Numbered from the stretch's first letter, positions 39,375 through 49,937 are shown. The stretch is DNA of 64,000 nucleotides from Mesorhizobium sp. NZP2298 (GCF_013170825.1 NZ_CP033365.1:3608001-3672000), one strand, 5' to 3'. Notes: generated from the sequence alone by a model not told the origin. Numbers and translations: made by a program.

Positions 39375-39803
39375 TCAATCCTTCAACAGGTCGAGGGGAG
39401 GAATGCGGGCCACGAGGCCGCGCTTGAGGGAATCGGGCCGGCCACGCCATGGAATGAGGCCGTCCGTCGAGGTGGCGAAGAGCTTGGCGCCGGTGACAAG
39501 GTCGGCGCCGCTGGCCGCGGTCAGGTCGCCGAAGACATAGCTCCAGCAGCCGTCGCGCAGGATGGCGGCGCTCAGCCGGTGCTTGCAATTGCCGAGGCAT
39601 TCGACCGTGCGGACGCGGATGTCGTCGCCGGCCGCGGCGCGGCGCGTGTCCTCAGCCAGCAGTTCGCCGGCGCGGGGATGCGCGTCCGAGCCGGTCTCGT
39701 CGCGACAGGAGGCGCAGACGATGATGGTGACGCCGGCCAAGGCTTCGCCGTCGGCGGACGAATTGTCCGCTGTGCCAGCCGAAAAACTGCCGTTCTGGTC
39801 CAA
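39375..39803 (-). CDS. DUF1636 predicted metal-binding protein, first gene of the B12 riboswitch operon
   Basis: The 142-residue protein has a cysteine pattern like a thioredoxin-fold ferredoxin: CASCRDE near the N-terminus and VECLGNCKHRLSAAI about 45 residues later, then SYVFGDLTAASGADLV. DUF1636 proteins are often encoded with cobW and cob genes but have no proven function; metal or Fe-S binding is predicted. The start is TTG at 39803, with AAGGAG nine bases before it. Any start further upstream, such as the ATG at 39995, would lie inside the riboswitch, whose conserved sequence explains the longer open frame. Confidence 0.75.
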   Translation of the reverse strand: MDQNGSFSAGTADNSSADGEALAGVTIIVCASCRDETGSDAHPRAGELLAEDTRRAAAGDDIRVRTVECLGNCKHRLSAAILRDGCWSYVFGDLTAASGADLVTGAKLFATSTDGLIPWRGRPDSLKRGLVARIPPLDLLKD

Positions 39804-39854
39804 AAAACCGGGCTCCTTGCCCGGAAACCCGCCGGGCGATCGGATTCTTTTGTC

Positions 39855-40037
39855 GCAGACGGCAGGTCTCCTGGCTCGCGGATCATCGCCTTGGGTGCCG
39901 CCTTCCCGGGAATTCCCAGTGGCTTTCGGCCTTGGCTCTTCGCTTACAGTTGCGGGGACAGCCGCGGATTTGAGATTTTTCACCTCGCACCGCATTCCCT
40001 CTTAGCCCCTGCCGTTGCGGGCAAGGGACCGTCTGGA
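39855..40037 (-). promoter_or_regulatory. Cobalamin (AdoCbl) riboswitch
   Basis: Reading the minus strand, the B12 box AGCCAGGAGACCTGCCGTCT lies at 39857-39876, preceded by the conserved core GCCACTGGGAA (near 39910) and the CCGCAACTGTAAGCG stretch (near 39950). The 5' arm CCAGACGG (40029-40036) can pair with CCGTCTG at the 3' end as P1. All hallmark elements occur in the right order. It lies about 50 bases before the TTG of the DUF1636 gene, so B12 should switch off DUF1636-cobW-cobN-cobG-cobH-cobI-cobJ, most simply by hiding the ribosome site. Confidence 0.93.
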
Positions 40038-40077
40038 CGGGATTTAGGCTTTTGCAGGCAGCGGTGTCAACGCGGGC

Positions 40078-41277
40078 TTACGACACGACGATGTCGGCCA
40101 GCGCCGGGCCCAGATCGCCTGCCGGCGTCACGTCCATGCGTTCAAGGCCAAGCCAGCCCTGCATCTGCTTCAATTCCTCGAAGAGCTGCGCGGCGGTATC
40201 AGGCGGGGCGCCGGGCTCGGGGTAGGCGGCATGGACGCGCAGGACGCTGGCCGGCCGGTCTGCCTTGAGGTCGACGCGCGCCACGATCTTGTCGCCGAGC
40301 AGGAAGGGGAGGACGTAGTAGCCGTATTGGCGCTTTTCAGCCGGCGTGTAGATTTCGATGCGGTAGTGGAAATCGAACAGCCGCTCAGAGCGCGAGCGCT
40401 CGAAGACGACCGGGTCGAACGGCGCCAACAGCGCGCGGGCCTCGATTTTCCGGGGCAGGCGCGCGTCCTTGTGAAGGTAGGCCGGCTTGTCCCAGCCTTC
40501 GACGCGCACCGGCAGCAACTCGCCCAACTCGACCAGTTCCTCCAGCCGGCCTTTCATATCGGCCGGCGACAGCCGGAAATAGTCGCGCAGGTCGCCCGAT
40601 GTCGCCACGCCATGGGCGCGGGCCGAGATGCGCAGCAATTCGCGATGCGCGTCCTCGGCCGGGGGCGCCGGCAGATCGAGGATCGCCTGCGGCAGCACCC
40701 GCTCTGGCAAATCGTAGAAGCGCTCGAAGCCGCGGCGGTGCGCCGTGGTGATGCGCCCGGCCCAGAACAGCCATTCGAAGGCGTGCTTGGCATGGCTCCA
40801 GCCCCACCAGCCGCCCGAACCTTTCTGGCCTTCGAGCGCCGACGCGGCGATCGGGCCGAGCTCGACGACCGCGCGGTAAATGTCTTCTATATAGGCGGCG
40901 TGTTCGCGACCCCATTTGGCCAGCCCCAGATACATTTCATCGCCTTGCTCGGCGCGCTGCATGCGCCAGCGCATCAGCGGGTAGGTCTCGACCGGCAGGA
41001 ACGAAGCCTCATGCGCCCAGTATTCGAAGACAGTGCGCTTGCGAGTCACGGCGGCATTGTCGAGCAAAGCGAACGGGTAGGGACCCAGGCGCGAATAGAG
41101 CGGCATGTAATGAGCACGCACCACCGCGCTGACGGAATCGATCTGCAGCAGGCCGGTACGGGAAAGCACACGGGCGAAATGGCGGCGGTCGGGTGTGCCA
41201 TTTGGGCGCGGATCGAGGAACCCTTGAGCGGCGAGTGCAATGCGGCGGGCGGCGGCGAGCGAGATTTTTTCCTTCAT
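40078..41277 (-). CDS. YcaQ/AlkZ-family DNA glycosylase (winged helix, DUF1006)
   Basis: The 399-residue protein belongs to the HTH_42/AlkZ family that unhooks DNA interstrand crosslinks or removes bulky alkylated bases. The catalytic QxD motif is visible in TGLLQIDSVSAVVRAHY, and further family blocks are FEYWAHEASFLPVE, WGWSHAKHAFEWLFWAGRI and RLFDFHYRIEIYTPAEKRQYGYYVLPFLLGD (in overlapping parts), ending with winged-helix elements. The ATG at 41277 gives the conserved start ISLAAARRIALAAQGF. It is next to, but separate from, the riboswitch operon. Its first 5' neighbour is the divergent nuo operon. Confidence 0.87.
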   Translation of the reverse strand: MKEKISLAAARRIALAAQGFLDPRPNGTPDRRHFARVLSRTGLLQIDSVSAVVRAHYMPLYSRLGPYPFALLDNAAVTRKRTVFEYWAHEASFLPVETYPLMRWRMQRAEQGDEMYLGLAKWGREHAAYIEDIYRAVVELGPIAASALEGQKGSGGWWGWSHAKHAFEWLFWAGRITTAHRRGFERFYDLPERVLPQAILDLPAPPAEDAHRELLRISARAHGVATSGDLRDYFRLSPADMKGRLEELVELGELLPVRVEGWDKPAYLHKDARLPRKIEARALLAPFDPVVFERSRSERLFDFHYRIEIYTPAEKRQYGYYVLPFLLGDKIVARVDLKADRPASVLRVHAAYPEPGAPPDTAAQLFEELKQMQGWLGLERMDVTPAGDLGPALADIVVS

Positions 41278-41665
41278 GCAGGCATCACTCTGAGGGGCTT
41301 CGGCTGTGGGTCGGGTCTTTGTCTGGGCAGGTTCTTGTCGCAAAATCGGGTCCGCTTTTGCGGAACCTGCATGGTGATTCCAACCCATGCTAGCAGGGTT
41401 TTGGCGGCAACCATGTCAGGAGAGAAAAGTGGAGTAAAAGACGAAGGAAATCAAACAGGAGCGGATCGGACCAGTTTCTCCGGATATGCCGTCCAGGTCG
41501 GCGTTTTGAACAAGGTTTGACTTGCTTCGCTGGAAGTGCTGCGCTAACCCTCGCCGCGTTGCAGCATAGGCCCCTTAAAACGGTTCAGCGGTTAAACTGT
41601 CACGCTTCCGCATTAAGGTCCGGTGCTGTAATCAAAGTGGATTGGCGCCAACGGAAAACCGCTGC
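41278..41665. other. 388-base divergent region between the glycosylase gene and nuoA
   Basis: No convincing gene was found here. A plus-strand open frame running through it is the antisense of the glycosylase gene. The region holds one long inverted repeat (listed separately) and must contain the promoter of the nuo operon, but no clear -35/-10 pair could be assigned. The part closest to nuoA (41570-41660) is AT-richer and has only a weak ribosome site, GGAAAA. Confidence 0.5.
41327..41370. repeat. 44-bp inverted repeat upstream of the nuo operon
   Basis: The arms GCAGGTTC (41327-41334) and GAACCTGC (41363-41370) are perfect, and inside them CGCAAAA (41339-41345) pairs with TTTTGCG (41356-41362). 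It looks like a short rhizobial interspersed palindrome. No T-run follows, so it is not a standard terminator. Confidence 0.6.
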
Positions 41666-42031
41666 ATGAACGCACTTCTCAGTTCGTACCTGCCCATCGT
41701 CCTGTTCATAGGCGTGGCACTGGTCGTCGGCCTGGCGCTGCTGGCCGCCCCGTTCCTGGTGGCCTACCGCAATCCCGATCCCGAAAAGCTTTCCGCCTAC
41801 GAGTGCGGTTTCAACTCGTTCGACGACGCCCGCATGAAATTCGACATCCGTTTCTACCTGGTGTCGATCCTGTTCATCATCTTCGACCTGGAGGTGGCCT
41901 TCCTGTTTCCCTGGGCCGTGTCCTTCTCGAAGATCGGCATGCTCGGCTTCTGGTCGATGATGGTGTTTTTGGCGGTGCTGACCATCGGCTTTGCCTATGA
42001 ATGGAAAAAAGGAGCGCTGGAATGGGATTGA
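41666..42031 (+). CDS. nuoA: NADH-quinone oxidoreductase subunit A
   Basis: NuoA is a three-helix membrane subunit of complex I near the quinone entrance. The 121 residues have helices [40 protein letters not shown] and [23 protein letters not shown]. The loop [23 protein letters not shown] holds the conserved cysteine of the switch loop. The ATG at 41666 starts the conserved protein; an in-frame ATG-like extension from 41642 is not family-like. It opens the operon and overlaps nuoB by ten bases. Confidence 0.95.
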   Translation: MNALLSSYLPIVLFIGVALVVGLALLAAPFLVAYRNPDPEKLSAYECGFNSFDDARMKFDIRFYLVSILFIIFDLEVAFLFPWAVSFSKIGMLGFWSMMVFLAVLTIGFAYEWKKGALEWD

Positions 42032-42603
42032 ACGACAGTTCAGGCACCCTCGTCGCGCCGAAGCCGAAGGGCATCATCGATCCCAACACCGGCAGGCCGG
42101 TGGGGGAGGACGATCCCTTCTTCCTCGAAATCAACAATGAGCTTGCCGACAAAGGCTTTCTGGTCACCTCGACCGAGGCGCTGATCACCTGGGCGCGCAG
42201 CGGCTCGCTGATGTTCATGACCTTTGGTCTGGCGTGCTGCGCGGTCGAGATGATCCACACCTCGATGCCGCGCTACGACTCGGAGCGGTTCGGCGTCGCG
42301 CCGCGCGCGTCTCCGCGCCAGTCCGACATCATGATCGTCGCCGGCACGCTGACCAACAAGATGGCGCCGGCGCTGCGCAAGGTCTACGACCAGATGCCGG
42401 AGCCTCGCTACGTCATCTCGATGGGCTCCTGCGCCAATGGCGGCGGCTACTACCACTATTCCTATTCGGTGGTGCGCGGCTGCGACCGCGTCGTGCCGGT
42501 CGATATCTATGTGCCCGGCTGCCCGCCGAGCGCCGAAGCTTTGCTCTACGGCATTCTTCTGCTGCAGAAGAAGATCCGCCGCACCGGCACGATCGAACGG
42601 TAA
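42022..42603 (+). CDS. nuoB: NADH-quinone oxidoreductase subunit B
   Basis: NuoB carries iron-sulphur cluster N2, the last electron carrier before quinone. The 193 residues include the cluster ligands: the paired cysteines in [13 protein letters not shown], the cysteine in [19 protein letters not shown] and the one in [16 protein letters not shown]. The ATG at 42022 is set by AAAAGGAGCG just upstream and overlaps the nuoA stop. High confidence. Confidence 0.96.
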   Translation: MGLNDSSGTLVAPKPKGIIDPNTGRPVGEDDPFFLEINNELADKGFLVTSTEALITWARSGSLMFMTFGLACCAVEMIHTSMPRYDSERFGVAPRASPRQSDIMIVAGTLTNKMAPALRKVYDQMPEPRYVISMGSCANGGGYYHYSYSVVRGCDRVVPVDIYVPGCPPSAEALLYGILLLQKKIRRTGTIER

Positions 42604-42607
42604 ATCC

Positions 42608-43213
42608 ATGGCCGCATCCCTGAGTGAACTGTCGACCTATCTCGGCGAAAAGCTGATCGGCCGCGTCAATGACGCGGTGATCGCCTATGGCGAGCTCACC
42701 ATCCATGTCGAACCGCGCGACCTGGTCGAGGTGGTGACCTTCCTGCGCGACGATGCGCGCTGCCAGTTCATCTCGATCATTGATGTCTGTGGGGCCGATT
42801 ATCCGTCGCGGGCCAAGCGCTTCGACGTCGTCTACCACCTGCTGTCGCCGAAGCAGAATGTGCGCATCCGCGTCAAGGTGCAGGCCGACGAGGAGACGAT
42901 GGTGCCGTCGATCACCAGCGTCTATCCCGGCGCCGACTGGTTCGAGCGCGAGACCTACGATCTCTATGGCGTGCTGTTCTCGGGCCATCCCGACCTGCGG
43001 CGCCTGTTGACCGACTACGGTTTCGAAGGCCATCCGCTGCGCAAGGATTTCCCGCTGACCGGCTTTGTCGAGGTGCGTTACGACGACGAAGCCAAGCGCG
43101 TCATCTACGAGCCCGTGGAATTGAAGCAGGAATTCCGCAATTTCGATTTTCTTTCCCCTTGGGAAGGCACGGATTACGTGCTGCCCGGGGACGAAAAAGC
43201 CAAGACGAATTGA
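42608..43213 (+). CDS. nuoC: NADH-quinone oxidoreductase subunit C
   Basis: NuoC is a hydrophilic subunit of the connecting module, beside NuoD. The 201 residues include [37 protein letters not shown] and the family signature [38 protein letters not shown] (in parts). It is a separate protein here, not fused to NuoD as in Escherichia coli. It starts four bases after nuoB. Confidence 0.96.
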   Translation: MAASLSELSTYLGEKLIGRVNDAVIAYGELTIHVEPRDLVEVVTFLRDDARCQFISIIDVCGADYPSRAKRFDVVYHLLSPKQNVRIRVKVQADEETMVPSITSVYPGADWFERETYDLYGVLFSGHPDLRRLLTDYGFEGHPLRKDFPLTGFVEVRYDDEAKRVIYEPVELKQEFRNFDFLSPWEGTDYVLPGDEKAKTN

Positions 43214-43222
43214 GGCGCCACA

Positions 43223-44413
43223 ATGGCTGAGACCTCCGTCCGCAATTTCAACATCAACTTCGGTCCGCAACATCCTGCGGCGCACGGCGTTTTGCGCCTC
43301 GTGCTGGAGCTGGACGGCGAAGTCGTCGATCGCGTCGATCCGCATATCGGGCTCTTGCATCGCGGCACGGAAAAGCTGATCGAGGCCAAGACCTATCTGC
43401 AGGCGGTGCCTTATCTCGACCGGCTCGATTATTGCGCGCCGATGAACCAGGAACATGCCTTCGCTCTTGCCGCCGAGCGCCTGCTCGGCATCGAGGTGCC
43501 GAGGCGCGGCCAGCTGATCCGCGTGCTTTATTGCGAAATCGGCCGCATCATGTCGCACATCCTCAATGTGACGACGCAGGCGATGGATGTCGGCGCGCTG
43601 ACGCCGCCGCTGTGGGGCTTCGTCGAACGCGAAAAGCTGATGGTGTTTTATGAGCGCGCCTCCGGCTCGCGCATGCATGCCGCCTATTTCCGCCCCGGCG
43701 GCGTCCACCAGGACCTGCCGCGCCAACTGGTCGAGGACATCGGCAAATGGATCGACCCGTTCCTGAAGTCGATCGATGATCTCGACAAGCTGCTGACCGG
43801 CAACCGCATCTTCAAGCAGCGCAATGTCGATATCGGCATTGTGTCGCTGGCCGATGCCTGGGCCTGGGGCTTTTCGGGCGTCATGGTGCGCGGCTCGGGT
43901 GCGCCCTGGGACCTGCGCAAGTCGCAACCCTATGAATGCTATTCGGAAATGGATTTCGACATTCCGATCGGTAAGAACGGCGACTGCTACGACCGTTATC
44001 TCGTGCGCATGGAAGAGATGCGGCAGTCTGCGCGGATCATGCGCCAGTGCGTCGATCTCCTGCTCGGCAAGGAAAGCACTGGCCCGGTGTCGAACCTTGA
44101 CGGCAAGGTGGTGCCGCCGAAGCGCCAGGCGATGAAGCGCTCGATGGAAGCGCTGATTCATCACTTCAAGCTCTACACCGAGGGCTATCGCGTGCCGGCC
44201 GGCGAGGTCTACGCGGCCGTCGAGGCGCCCAAGGGCGAGTTCGGCGTCTATCTCGTCTCCGACGGCTCGAACAAGCCATACCGCTGCAAGCTGCGCGCAC
44301 CCGGTTTCGCGCATCTGCAAGCCATGGACTTCCTCTGCCGCGGCCACATGCTGGCCGACGTCACCGCCGTTCTCGGCTCCCTCGACATCGTGTTTGGTGA
44401 GGTCGATCGCTAA
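43223..44413 (+). CDS. nuoD: NADH-quinone oxidoreductase subunit D
   Basis: NuoD (49 kDa homologue) forms the quinone site with NuoB. The 396 residues begin with [23 protein letters not shown], the conserved histidine-bearing quinone loop, then [31 protein letters not shown], and near the end [16 protein letters not shown] and the terminal DIVFGEVDR. Length and ends are typical. It begins nine bases after nuoC and is followed at once by nuoE. Confidence 0.96.
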   Translation: MAETSVRNFNINFGPQHPAAHGVLRLVLELDGEVVDRVDPHIGLLHRGTEKLIEAKTYLQAVPYLDRLDYCAPMNQEHAFALAAERLLGIEVPRRGQLIRVLYCEIGRIMSHILNVTTQAMDVGALTPPLWGFVEREKLMVFYERASGSRMHAAYFRPGGVHQDLPRQLVEDIGKWIDPFLKSIDDLDKLLTGNRIFKQRNVDIGIVSLADAWAWGFSGVMVRGSGAPWDLRKSQPYECYSEMDFDIPIGKNGDCYDRYLVRMEEMRQSARIMRQCVDLLLGKESTGPVSNLDGKVVPPKRQAMKRSMEALIHHFKLYTEGYRVPAGEVYAAVEAPKGEFGVYLVSDGSNKPYRCKLRAPGFAHLQAMDFLCRGHMLADVTAVLGSLDIVFGEVDR

Positions 44414-45697
44414 ATGTCAGTCCGCCGTCTCGCAGAAGCCAGCGTCCAGCCAGCATCCTTCGCCTTCAACCGGGCGAACGCGGCAGCGGCGAAGCAATGG
44501 ATCAAGAAGTACCCGAAGGGTCGCGAGCAGTCGGCGATCATTCCGCTGCTGATGATAGCGCAGGAGCAGGAAGGCTGGGTCACCAAGGCGGCGATCGAGA
44601 CGATTTCGGACATGCTCGGCATGCCGCGCATCCGCGGTCTCGAAGTCGCGACCTTCTACACACAGTATCAGCTGAACCCGGTTGGTACCCGCGCGCATAT
44701 CCAGGTCTGCGGCACCACGCCCTGCATGCTGCGCGGTTCGGAAGCGCTGATGGATGTCTGCCGCTCGAAAATCCACCACGACCAGTTCCACACCAACGAC
44801 AAGGGCACCCTGTCGTGGGAAGAGGTCGAATGCCTTGGCGCCTGCGTCAACGCACCGATGGTCATGGTCTTCAAGGACACGTTCGAGGATCTGACGCCGG
44901 AACGGCTGGCCGAAATCATCGATCTCTATGACGCCGGCAAGGGCGCCTCAGTGGCGCCTGGACCGCAGAATGGTCGCACCGGCTCGGAGCCGGCCTCCGG
45001 CCTGACGACGCTGAAGAGCGAAAAGGCGATCCTCAAGTCGACACGTGACAAGGAAGCCAAGGCGGCGACCAAGGCCGCCCAGAATGCGGCGCCGACCGCT
45101 ACCGCCGCTCCTGCTGCGCAGGCACCCGCAGCCGCCGCTGTCGCACCGTCCAATGCCAGCAAGCCGAAGACCGACGCGCCCGAAACCAGCCCGGCGTTGA
45201 AGACGCCTTCGGCGACCAAGGTGGCACCGGCGGCGGAGAAGGCGGCAAGTGTTTCGGCGCCGCTGCATTCGGCCGCCAACGCCAACACGGCAGCGCCGGA
45301 AGTCGAGAAGGTCGCCAAGCAGCGCAATGGGCCGACGGCCAAGGCCGAACCGGCCGCTGCCTTCAAGGCGCCGGAAACCAAGGCGCCGGCCGCAAAACAG
45401 GCGAAGCCGTCGCTGGACGACAAGAACCGTCCGGCAGGCATCGACAGGCCGGCCGCGGTCGACGATCTCAAGCTGATCTCCGGCGTCGGCCCGAAGATCG
45501 AGGGCATCCTGCATACGCTGGGCATCTTCACCTTCGCGCAGGTCGCGGCGTGGAAGAAGGCCGAGCGCGAGTGGGTGGACGGCTACCTCTCTTTCCAAGG
45601 CCGTATCGAGCGCGACGACTGGGTCAAGCAGGCCAAGGCGCTCGCCAAGGGCGGTGTCGCCGAATACATCCGCGTCTTCGGCAAGAAGCCGGTCTGA
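44414..45697 (+). CDS. nuoE: NADH-quinone oxidoreductase subunit E with long linker and C-terminal helix-hairpin-helix domain
   Basis: The first 175 residues or so are standard NuoE: a thioredoxin-like fold with [2Fe-2S] cluster N1a ligands Cys99, Cys104 ([12 protein letters not shown]), Cys140 and Cys144 ([11 protein letters not shown]). After this comes about 170 residues of Ala/Lys/Pro/Thr-rich low-complexity linker, then a compact C-terminal domain from about residue 350 ([20 protein letters not shown], then [21 protein letters not shown]). That domain has a helix-hairpin-helix look (GVGPKIE) and is clearly paralogous to the end of the protein encoded between nuoF and nuoG. At 427 residues it is far longer than E. 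coli NuoE (166). The role of the extra domain is unknown; assembly or docking is a guess. Confidence 0.93.
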   Translation: MSVRRLAEASVQPASFAFNRANAAAAKQWIKKYPKGREQSAIIPLLMIAQEQEGWVTKAAIETISDMLGMPRIRGLEVATFYTQYQLNPVGTRAHIQVCGTTPCMLRGSEALMDVCRSKIHHDQFHTNDKGTLSWEEVECLGACVNAPMVMVFKDTFEDLTPERLAEIIDLYDAGKGASVAPGPQNGRTGSEPASGLTTLKSEKAILKSTRDKEAKAATKAAQNAAPTATAAPAAQAPAAAAVAPSNASKPKTDAPETSPALKTPSATKVAPAAEKAASVSAPLHSAANANTAAPEVEKVAKQRNGPTAKAEPAAAFKAPETKAPAAKQAKPSLDDKNRPAGIDRPAAVDDLKLISGVGPKIEGILHTLGIFTFAQVAAWKKAEREWVDGYLSFQGRIERDDWVKQAKALAKGGVAEYIRVFGKKPV

Positions 45698-45707
45698 GGG
45701 ACGAAAA

Positions 45708-47012
45708 ATGCTCCAGGACAAAGACCGCATCTTCACCAACATCTACGGCCTCTTCGACAAGTCGCTGGCCGGCGCGATGGCGCGCGGCGCTTGGGACAAC
45801 ACGCCCGGCATCGTTGCCAAGGGACGCGACTGGATCGTCAACGAGATGAAGGCGTCGGGCCTGCGCGGCCGTGGCGGCGCCGGCTTCCCGACCGGTCTCA
45901 AATGGTCGTTCATGCCCAAGCAGAGCGACGGCCGCCCGAGCTACCTCGTCATCAATGCCGACGAGTCCGAACCCGGCACCTGCAAGGACCGCGACATCCT
46001 GCGCAATGACCCGCACACGCTGGTCGAGGGCGCGCTGCTCGCCGGCTTCGCCATGGGCGCGGTCGCCGCCTACATCTATGTGCGCGGCGAGTTCATCCGC
46101 GAGCGCGAGGCGCTGCAGCGTGCCATCGACGAGGCCTATGAGGCCAAGCTGATCGGCAAGAACAACACATCCGGCTACGACTTCGACGTCTACATGCATC
46201 ATGGCGCCGGCGCCTATATCTGCGGCGAGGAAACCGCGCTGCTGGAAAGCCTCGAAGGCAAGAAGGGCCAGCCCAGGCTGAAGCCGCCATTCCCGGCCAA
46301 TGTCGGCCTCTATGGCTGTCCGACCACTGTCAACAATGTCGAATCGATCGCGGTGGCGCCGACCATCCTGCGCCGGGGCGCGGCCTGGTTCTCGTCCTTC
46401 GGCCGGCCAAACAATGTCGGCACGAAGCTGTTCTGCATCTCCGGCCACGTCAACAATCCGTGCACCGTCGAAGAGGCGATGTCGATCCCGTTCCGCGAGC
46501 TGATCGAGACGCATTGCGGTGGCATTCGCGGCGGCTGGGACAATCTCCTGGCGGTCATTCCCGGCGGCGCCTCGGTGCCGCTGGTGCCGGCCGAGCAGAT
46601 CATCGACACGCCGATGGATTTCGATGCGCTGCGCGACCTCAAATCCGGCCTCGGCACGGCCGCCGTCATCGTCATGGACAAGTCGACCGACGTGGTGAAG
46701 GCGATCGCGAGGCTGTCCTACTTCTACAAGCACGAGAGCTGCGGCCAGTGCACGCCGTGCCGCGAAGGCACCGGCTGGATGTGGCGAGTGATGGAGCGGC
46801 TGGTGCGAGGCGAGGCGCAGAAGCGCGAGATCGACATGCTGCTCGACGTCACCAAGCAGGTCGAGGGGCACACGATCTGCGCGCTGGGCGACGCGGCCGC
46901 GTGGCCGATCCAGGGCCTGATGCGGCATTTCCGCGGCGAGGTGGAGCGGCGCATCGACGAGTTTTCGCGCAACGCGCACCGGGCCGAGCCGGTGATGGTG
47001 GCAGCGGAATAG
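45708..47012 (+). CDS. nuoF: NADH-quinone oxidoreductase subunit F
   Basis: NuoF holds the NADH site, FMN and cluster N3. The 434 residues show [19 protein letters not shown] (NADH/FMN-binding), [39 protein letters not shown], and the [4Fe-4S] ligands in [16 protein letters not shown] with the fourth cysteine in [18 protein letters not shown] lies ahead of the ATG at 45708, ten bases after nuoE. Length is normal. Confidence 0.96.
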   Translation: MLQDKDRIFTNIYGLFDKSLAGAMARGAWDNTPGIVAKGRDWIVNEMKASGLRGRGGAGFPTGLKWSFMPKQSDGRPSYLVINADESEPGTCKDRDILRNDPHTLVEGALLAGFAMGAVAAYIYVRGEFIREREALQRAIDEAYEAKLIGKNNTSGYDFDVYMHHGAGAYICGEETALLESLEGKKGQPRLKPPFPANVGLYGCPTTVNNVESIAVAPTILRRGAAWFSSFGRPNNVGTKLFCISGHVNNPCTVEEAMSIPFRELIETHCGGIRGGWDNLLAVIPGGASVPLVPAEQIIDTPMDFDALRDLKSGLGTAAVIVMDKSTDVVKAIARLSYFYKHESCGQCTPCREGTGWMWRVMERLVRGEAQKREIDMLLDVTKQVEGHTICALGDAAAWPIQGLMRHFRGEVERRIDEFSRNAHRAEPVMVAAE

Positions 47013-47087
47013 AGTTTGTGACCGCGGGCGAGAGCCCGAAGCGAGAATAACGGGGCGGGCGAACGAAGAAACGACCAGGAGAATTCT

Positions 47088-47783
47088 ATGGCGCCGTATT
47101 CGACACCCAACCCATTGATGCCCAATTTGGACCAGCTCGAGAAGATGAACCAGGACCTGACCAGGATGATGCCGAAGGAGATGGCCAGCGCCGTCAACCT
47201 TTTCGTGCACCCTGTCGCGGGTGCGGCGGCGATGTCGGCGCTCGGCATCGGGCTCGCCAACCACGCGTTCGGCGTCTGGATGGGCGCGCTGTCGGGAGCC
47301 GCCGAGGCATCACAGCGCCTCATGCAGCCGCTGATCGAGGATTTCGAGGCACGCATCGAACAGTTCGAGGACGCGAACTCGTCGTCCATCAAGGCGCGGG
47401 CGACGGCGAAGACGCTGATTGCCGAGGCGCAGTCCTTCGCGCAGGAGGTCACCGACATCGCCGCCAAGGAAGCCGCCACCACGGCGCCAGCGGTGAATGC
47501 CGCTCCGGCAACCGGCGAGGCCGCGGATGTGCTGCTGCCTGAAGATTTCAGGCAGCCCAAGACCATGGACAGGCCTGCGAAACCCTCCAACCTCAAGGCG
47601 ATATCGGGCATCGGCCCGAAGCTGGAGAAGGTGCTGAACGGGCTTGGCATCTGGACATATGCCCAGATCGCCGCCTGGTCGCCGCAAGAGATCGCCTGGG
47701 TCGACGACTATCTGTCGTTCAACGGCCGCATCGGCCGCGACGACTGGACCGCCCAGGCGGCGGCGCTGGCCGCGAAGAAGTGA
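47088..47783 (+). CDS. Complex I operon protein of unknown function with C-terminal helix-hairpin-helix domain
   Basis: The 231-residue protein lies between nuoF and nuoG with a strong ribosome site (AGGAG). Its N-terminal half has a helix-rich, phasin-like character and a mildly hydrophobic stretch (FVHPVAGAAAMSALGIGLAN, HAFGVWMGALSGAAEA), followed by an acidic coiled-coil-like helix (DFEARIEQFEDANSSS). An Ala/Pro linker leads to a C-terminal domain from about residue 167 (NLKAISGIGPKLEKVLNGLG, YAQIAAWSPQEIAWVDDYLS). About 38 of 61 aligned residues match the C-terminal domain of NuoE in the same operon. Similar unnamed genes occur in alphaproteobacterial nuo operons. Probably an accessory or assembly protein; not proven. 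Confidence 0.7.
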   Translation: MAPYSTPNPLMPNLDQLEKMNQDLTRMMPKEMASAVNLFVHPVAGAAAMSALGIGLANHAFGVWMGALSGAAEASQRLMQPLIEDFEARIEQFEDANSSSIKARATAKTLIAEAQSFAQEVTDIAAKEAATTAPAVNAAPATGEAADVLLPEDFRQPKTMDRPAKPSNLKAISGIGPKLEKVLNGLGIWTYAQIAAWSPQEIAWVDDYLSFNGRIGRDDWTAQAAALAAKK

Positions 47784-47853
47784 ATGAAATGTCGGGCGCG
47801 TCTGCCGCGCCCGGAAAATGAGATTGCGGGAAATCCGCAGGGGTTTGAAGCGA

Positions 47854-49935
47854 ATGGCAAAGCTCAAGGTCGACGGGAAAGAGATCACTGTACCCGACCA
47901 CTACACGCTGCTGCAGGCGGCGGAAGACGCGGGCGCGGAAGTGCCGCGCTTCTGCTTCCACGAGCGGCTGTCGATCGCCGGCAATTGCCGCATGTGCCTT
48001 ATCGAGGTGAAGGGCGGGCCGCCCAAGCCGCAGGCCTCCTGCGCCATGGGCGTGCGCGACCTGCGCCCGGGCCCCAATGGCGAGCCGCCGGAAATCTTCA
48101 CCAACACGCCGATGGTCAAGAAGGCCCGGGAAGGCGTGATGGAATTCTTGCTGATCAACCATCCGCTGGACTGCCCGATCTGCGACCAGGGCGGCGAGTG
48201 CGACCTGCAGGACCAGGCGATGGCATTCGGCGTCGATTCCTCGCGCTATCACGAGAACAAGCGCGCGGTCGAAGACAAGTATATCGGCCCGCTGGTCAAG
48301 ACGGTGATGAACCGCTGCATCCATTGCACGCGCTGCGTCCGCTTCACCACCGAGGTTGCCGGCATTTCCGAGCTCGGCCTGATCGGTCGCGGCGAGGACG
48401 CCGAAATCACCACCTATCTCGAACAGGCGATGACCTCGGAGCTGCAGGGCAATGTCATCGATCTCTGCCCGGTCGGCGCTTTGACTTCCAAGCCCTTCGC
48501 TTTCCAGGCGCGGCCGTGGGAGCTGACCAAAACCGAATCCATCGATGTGATGGATGCGGTCGGCTCGGCGATCCGCATCGATAGCCGTGGCCGCGAAGTG
48601 ATGCGCATCCTGCCGCGTGTCAACGAACAGGTGAACGAGGAGTGGATTTCCGACAAGACCCGCTTCATCTGGGACGGACTGCGCACGCAGCGCCTCGACC
48701 GCCCTTATGTGCGCAAGGACGGCAAGCTGGTTCCGGCAAGCTGGGCAGACGCGTTCGCGGCGATCAAGGATGCGGTATCGAAGACGACGCCAGAGAAGAT
48801 CGGTGCCATTGCAGGCGATCTCGCGGCGGTCGAAGAGATTTACGCCCTGAAGCTCTTGATGGCTTCGCTCAGCTCGAACAACATCGACTGCCGCCAGGAT
48901 GGCGCCGCGCTCGACCCGTCGCTCGGACGCGCCAGCTATATCTTCAACCCGACCATCGAGGGCATCGAGCAGGCCGACGCGGTGCTGATCATCGGCGCCA
49001 ATCCGCGCTTCGAAGCCTCCGTGCTCAATGCCCGCATCCGCAAGCGCTGGCGGGTCGGCAACCTGCCGGTCGGCGTCATCGGCGATGTCGGCGACACGCG
49101 CTATGATTACGAATTGCTGGGTGCCGGTCCGGATTCGCTCAAGGATCTGGCCGACGGCAATGGCAAGTTCTTCCAGACGCTGAAGAAGGCGACGCATCCG
49201 CTGATCATCGTGGGCCAGGGTGCACTGGCGCGCGCCGACGGCGCGGCCGTGCTCGGCCAGGCGGCCAAGCTCGCCACGGCGGTCAACGCCGCTCGCGCGG
49301 ACTGGAACGGCTTTGCCGTGCTGCACAATGCGGCAGCCAGAGTCGGCGGCCTCGATCTCGGCTTCGTGCCGGGCGAGGGCGGCAAGGATGTCGCCGGCAT
49401 GCTGGGCGAAACGGACGTGCTGTTCCTGCTCGGTGCCGACGAGATCGACATGGGCAGGACCGGCGGCGCCTTCGTCGTCTATATCGGTACGCATGGTGAC
49501 GCCGGCGCCCACCGCGCCAATGTCATCCTGCCGGCTGCGGCTTACACCGAAAAGTCGGCCACCTACGTCAACACCGAAGGGCGCGTGCAGCAGACCAACC
49601 GCGCCGGCTTCGCGCCGGGCGATGCACGCGAGGACTGGGCGATCCTGCGGGCGCTGTCCGACGTTCTGGGCAAGAAACTGCCGTTCGATTCACTGCCGCA
49701 ACTGCGCGCGAAGCTCTACGGCGAATACCCGCATCTGGCTCGCATCGACCAGGTCGCGGCCGGCAATGCCGAGGACGTCGCCGGCGTGGCGAAGCTCGGC
49801 GGGCGGCTGAACAAGGGCACCTTCACGTCGCCGGTCAAGGATTTCTACCTGACCAACCCGATCGCGCGGGCATCGGCCGTGATGGCGGAATGCTCGGCAC
49901 TGGCCAAGAGCGGCTTCAAGCAGGCGGCGGAATAA
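47854..49935 (+). CDS. nuoG: NADH-quinone oxidoreductase subunit G
   Basis: NuoG is the large peripheral subunit (75 kDa homologue). The 693 residues hold the N-terminal [2Fe-2S] ligands ([23 protein letters not shown], in part), the [20 protein letters not shown] [4Fe-4S] motif and [16 protein letters not shown] with a distant CPVGAL for clusters N4 and N5. The C-terminal molybdopterin-type fold ([36 protein letters not shown]) has no cofactor, as in all complex I. The extra N7 cluster cysteines of E. coli type are not seen. The ATG at 47854 begins the conserved ferredoxin domain. Confidence 0.96.
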   Translation: MAKLKVDGKEITVPDHYTLLQAAEDAGAEVPRFCFHERLSIAGNCRMCLIEVKGGPPKPQASCAMGVRDLRPGPNGEPPEIFTNTPMVKKAREGVMEFLLINHPLDCPICDQGGECDLQDQAMAFGVDSSRYHENKRAVEDKYIGPLVKTVMNRCIHCTRCVRFTTEVAGISELGLIGRGEDAEITTYLEQAMTSELQGNVIDLCPVGALTSKPFAFQARPWELTKTESIDVMDAVGSAIRIDSRGREVMRILPRVNEQVNEEWISDKTRFIWDGLRTQRLDRPYVRKDGKLVPASWADAFAAIKDAVSKTTPEKIGAIAGDLAAVEEIYALKLLMASLSSNNIDCRQDGAALDPSLGRASYIFNPTIEGIEQADAVLIIGANPRFEASVLNARIRKRWRVGNLPVGVIGDVGDTRYDYELLGAGPDSLKDLADGNGKFFQTLKKATHPLIIVGQGALARADGAAVLGQAAKLATAVNAARADWNGFAVLHNAAARVGGLDLGFVPGEGGKDVAGMLGETDVLFLLGADEIDMGRTGGAFVVYIGTHGDAGAHRANVILPAAAYTEKSATYVNTEGRVQQTNRAGFAPGDAREDWAILRALSDVLGKKLPFDSLPQLRAKLYGEYPHLARIDQVAAGNAEDVAGVAKLGGRLNKGTFTSPVKDFYLTNPIARASAVMAECSALAKSGFKQAAE

Positions 49936-49937
49936 GC

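Noticed and set aside
42413..44347. 644-codon minus-strand open frame across nuoB, nuoC and nuoD
   Set aside because: It is antisense to three certain genes, with the composition of a third-position GC shadow and no recognisable domain.
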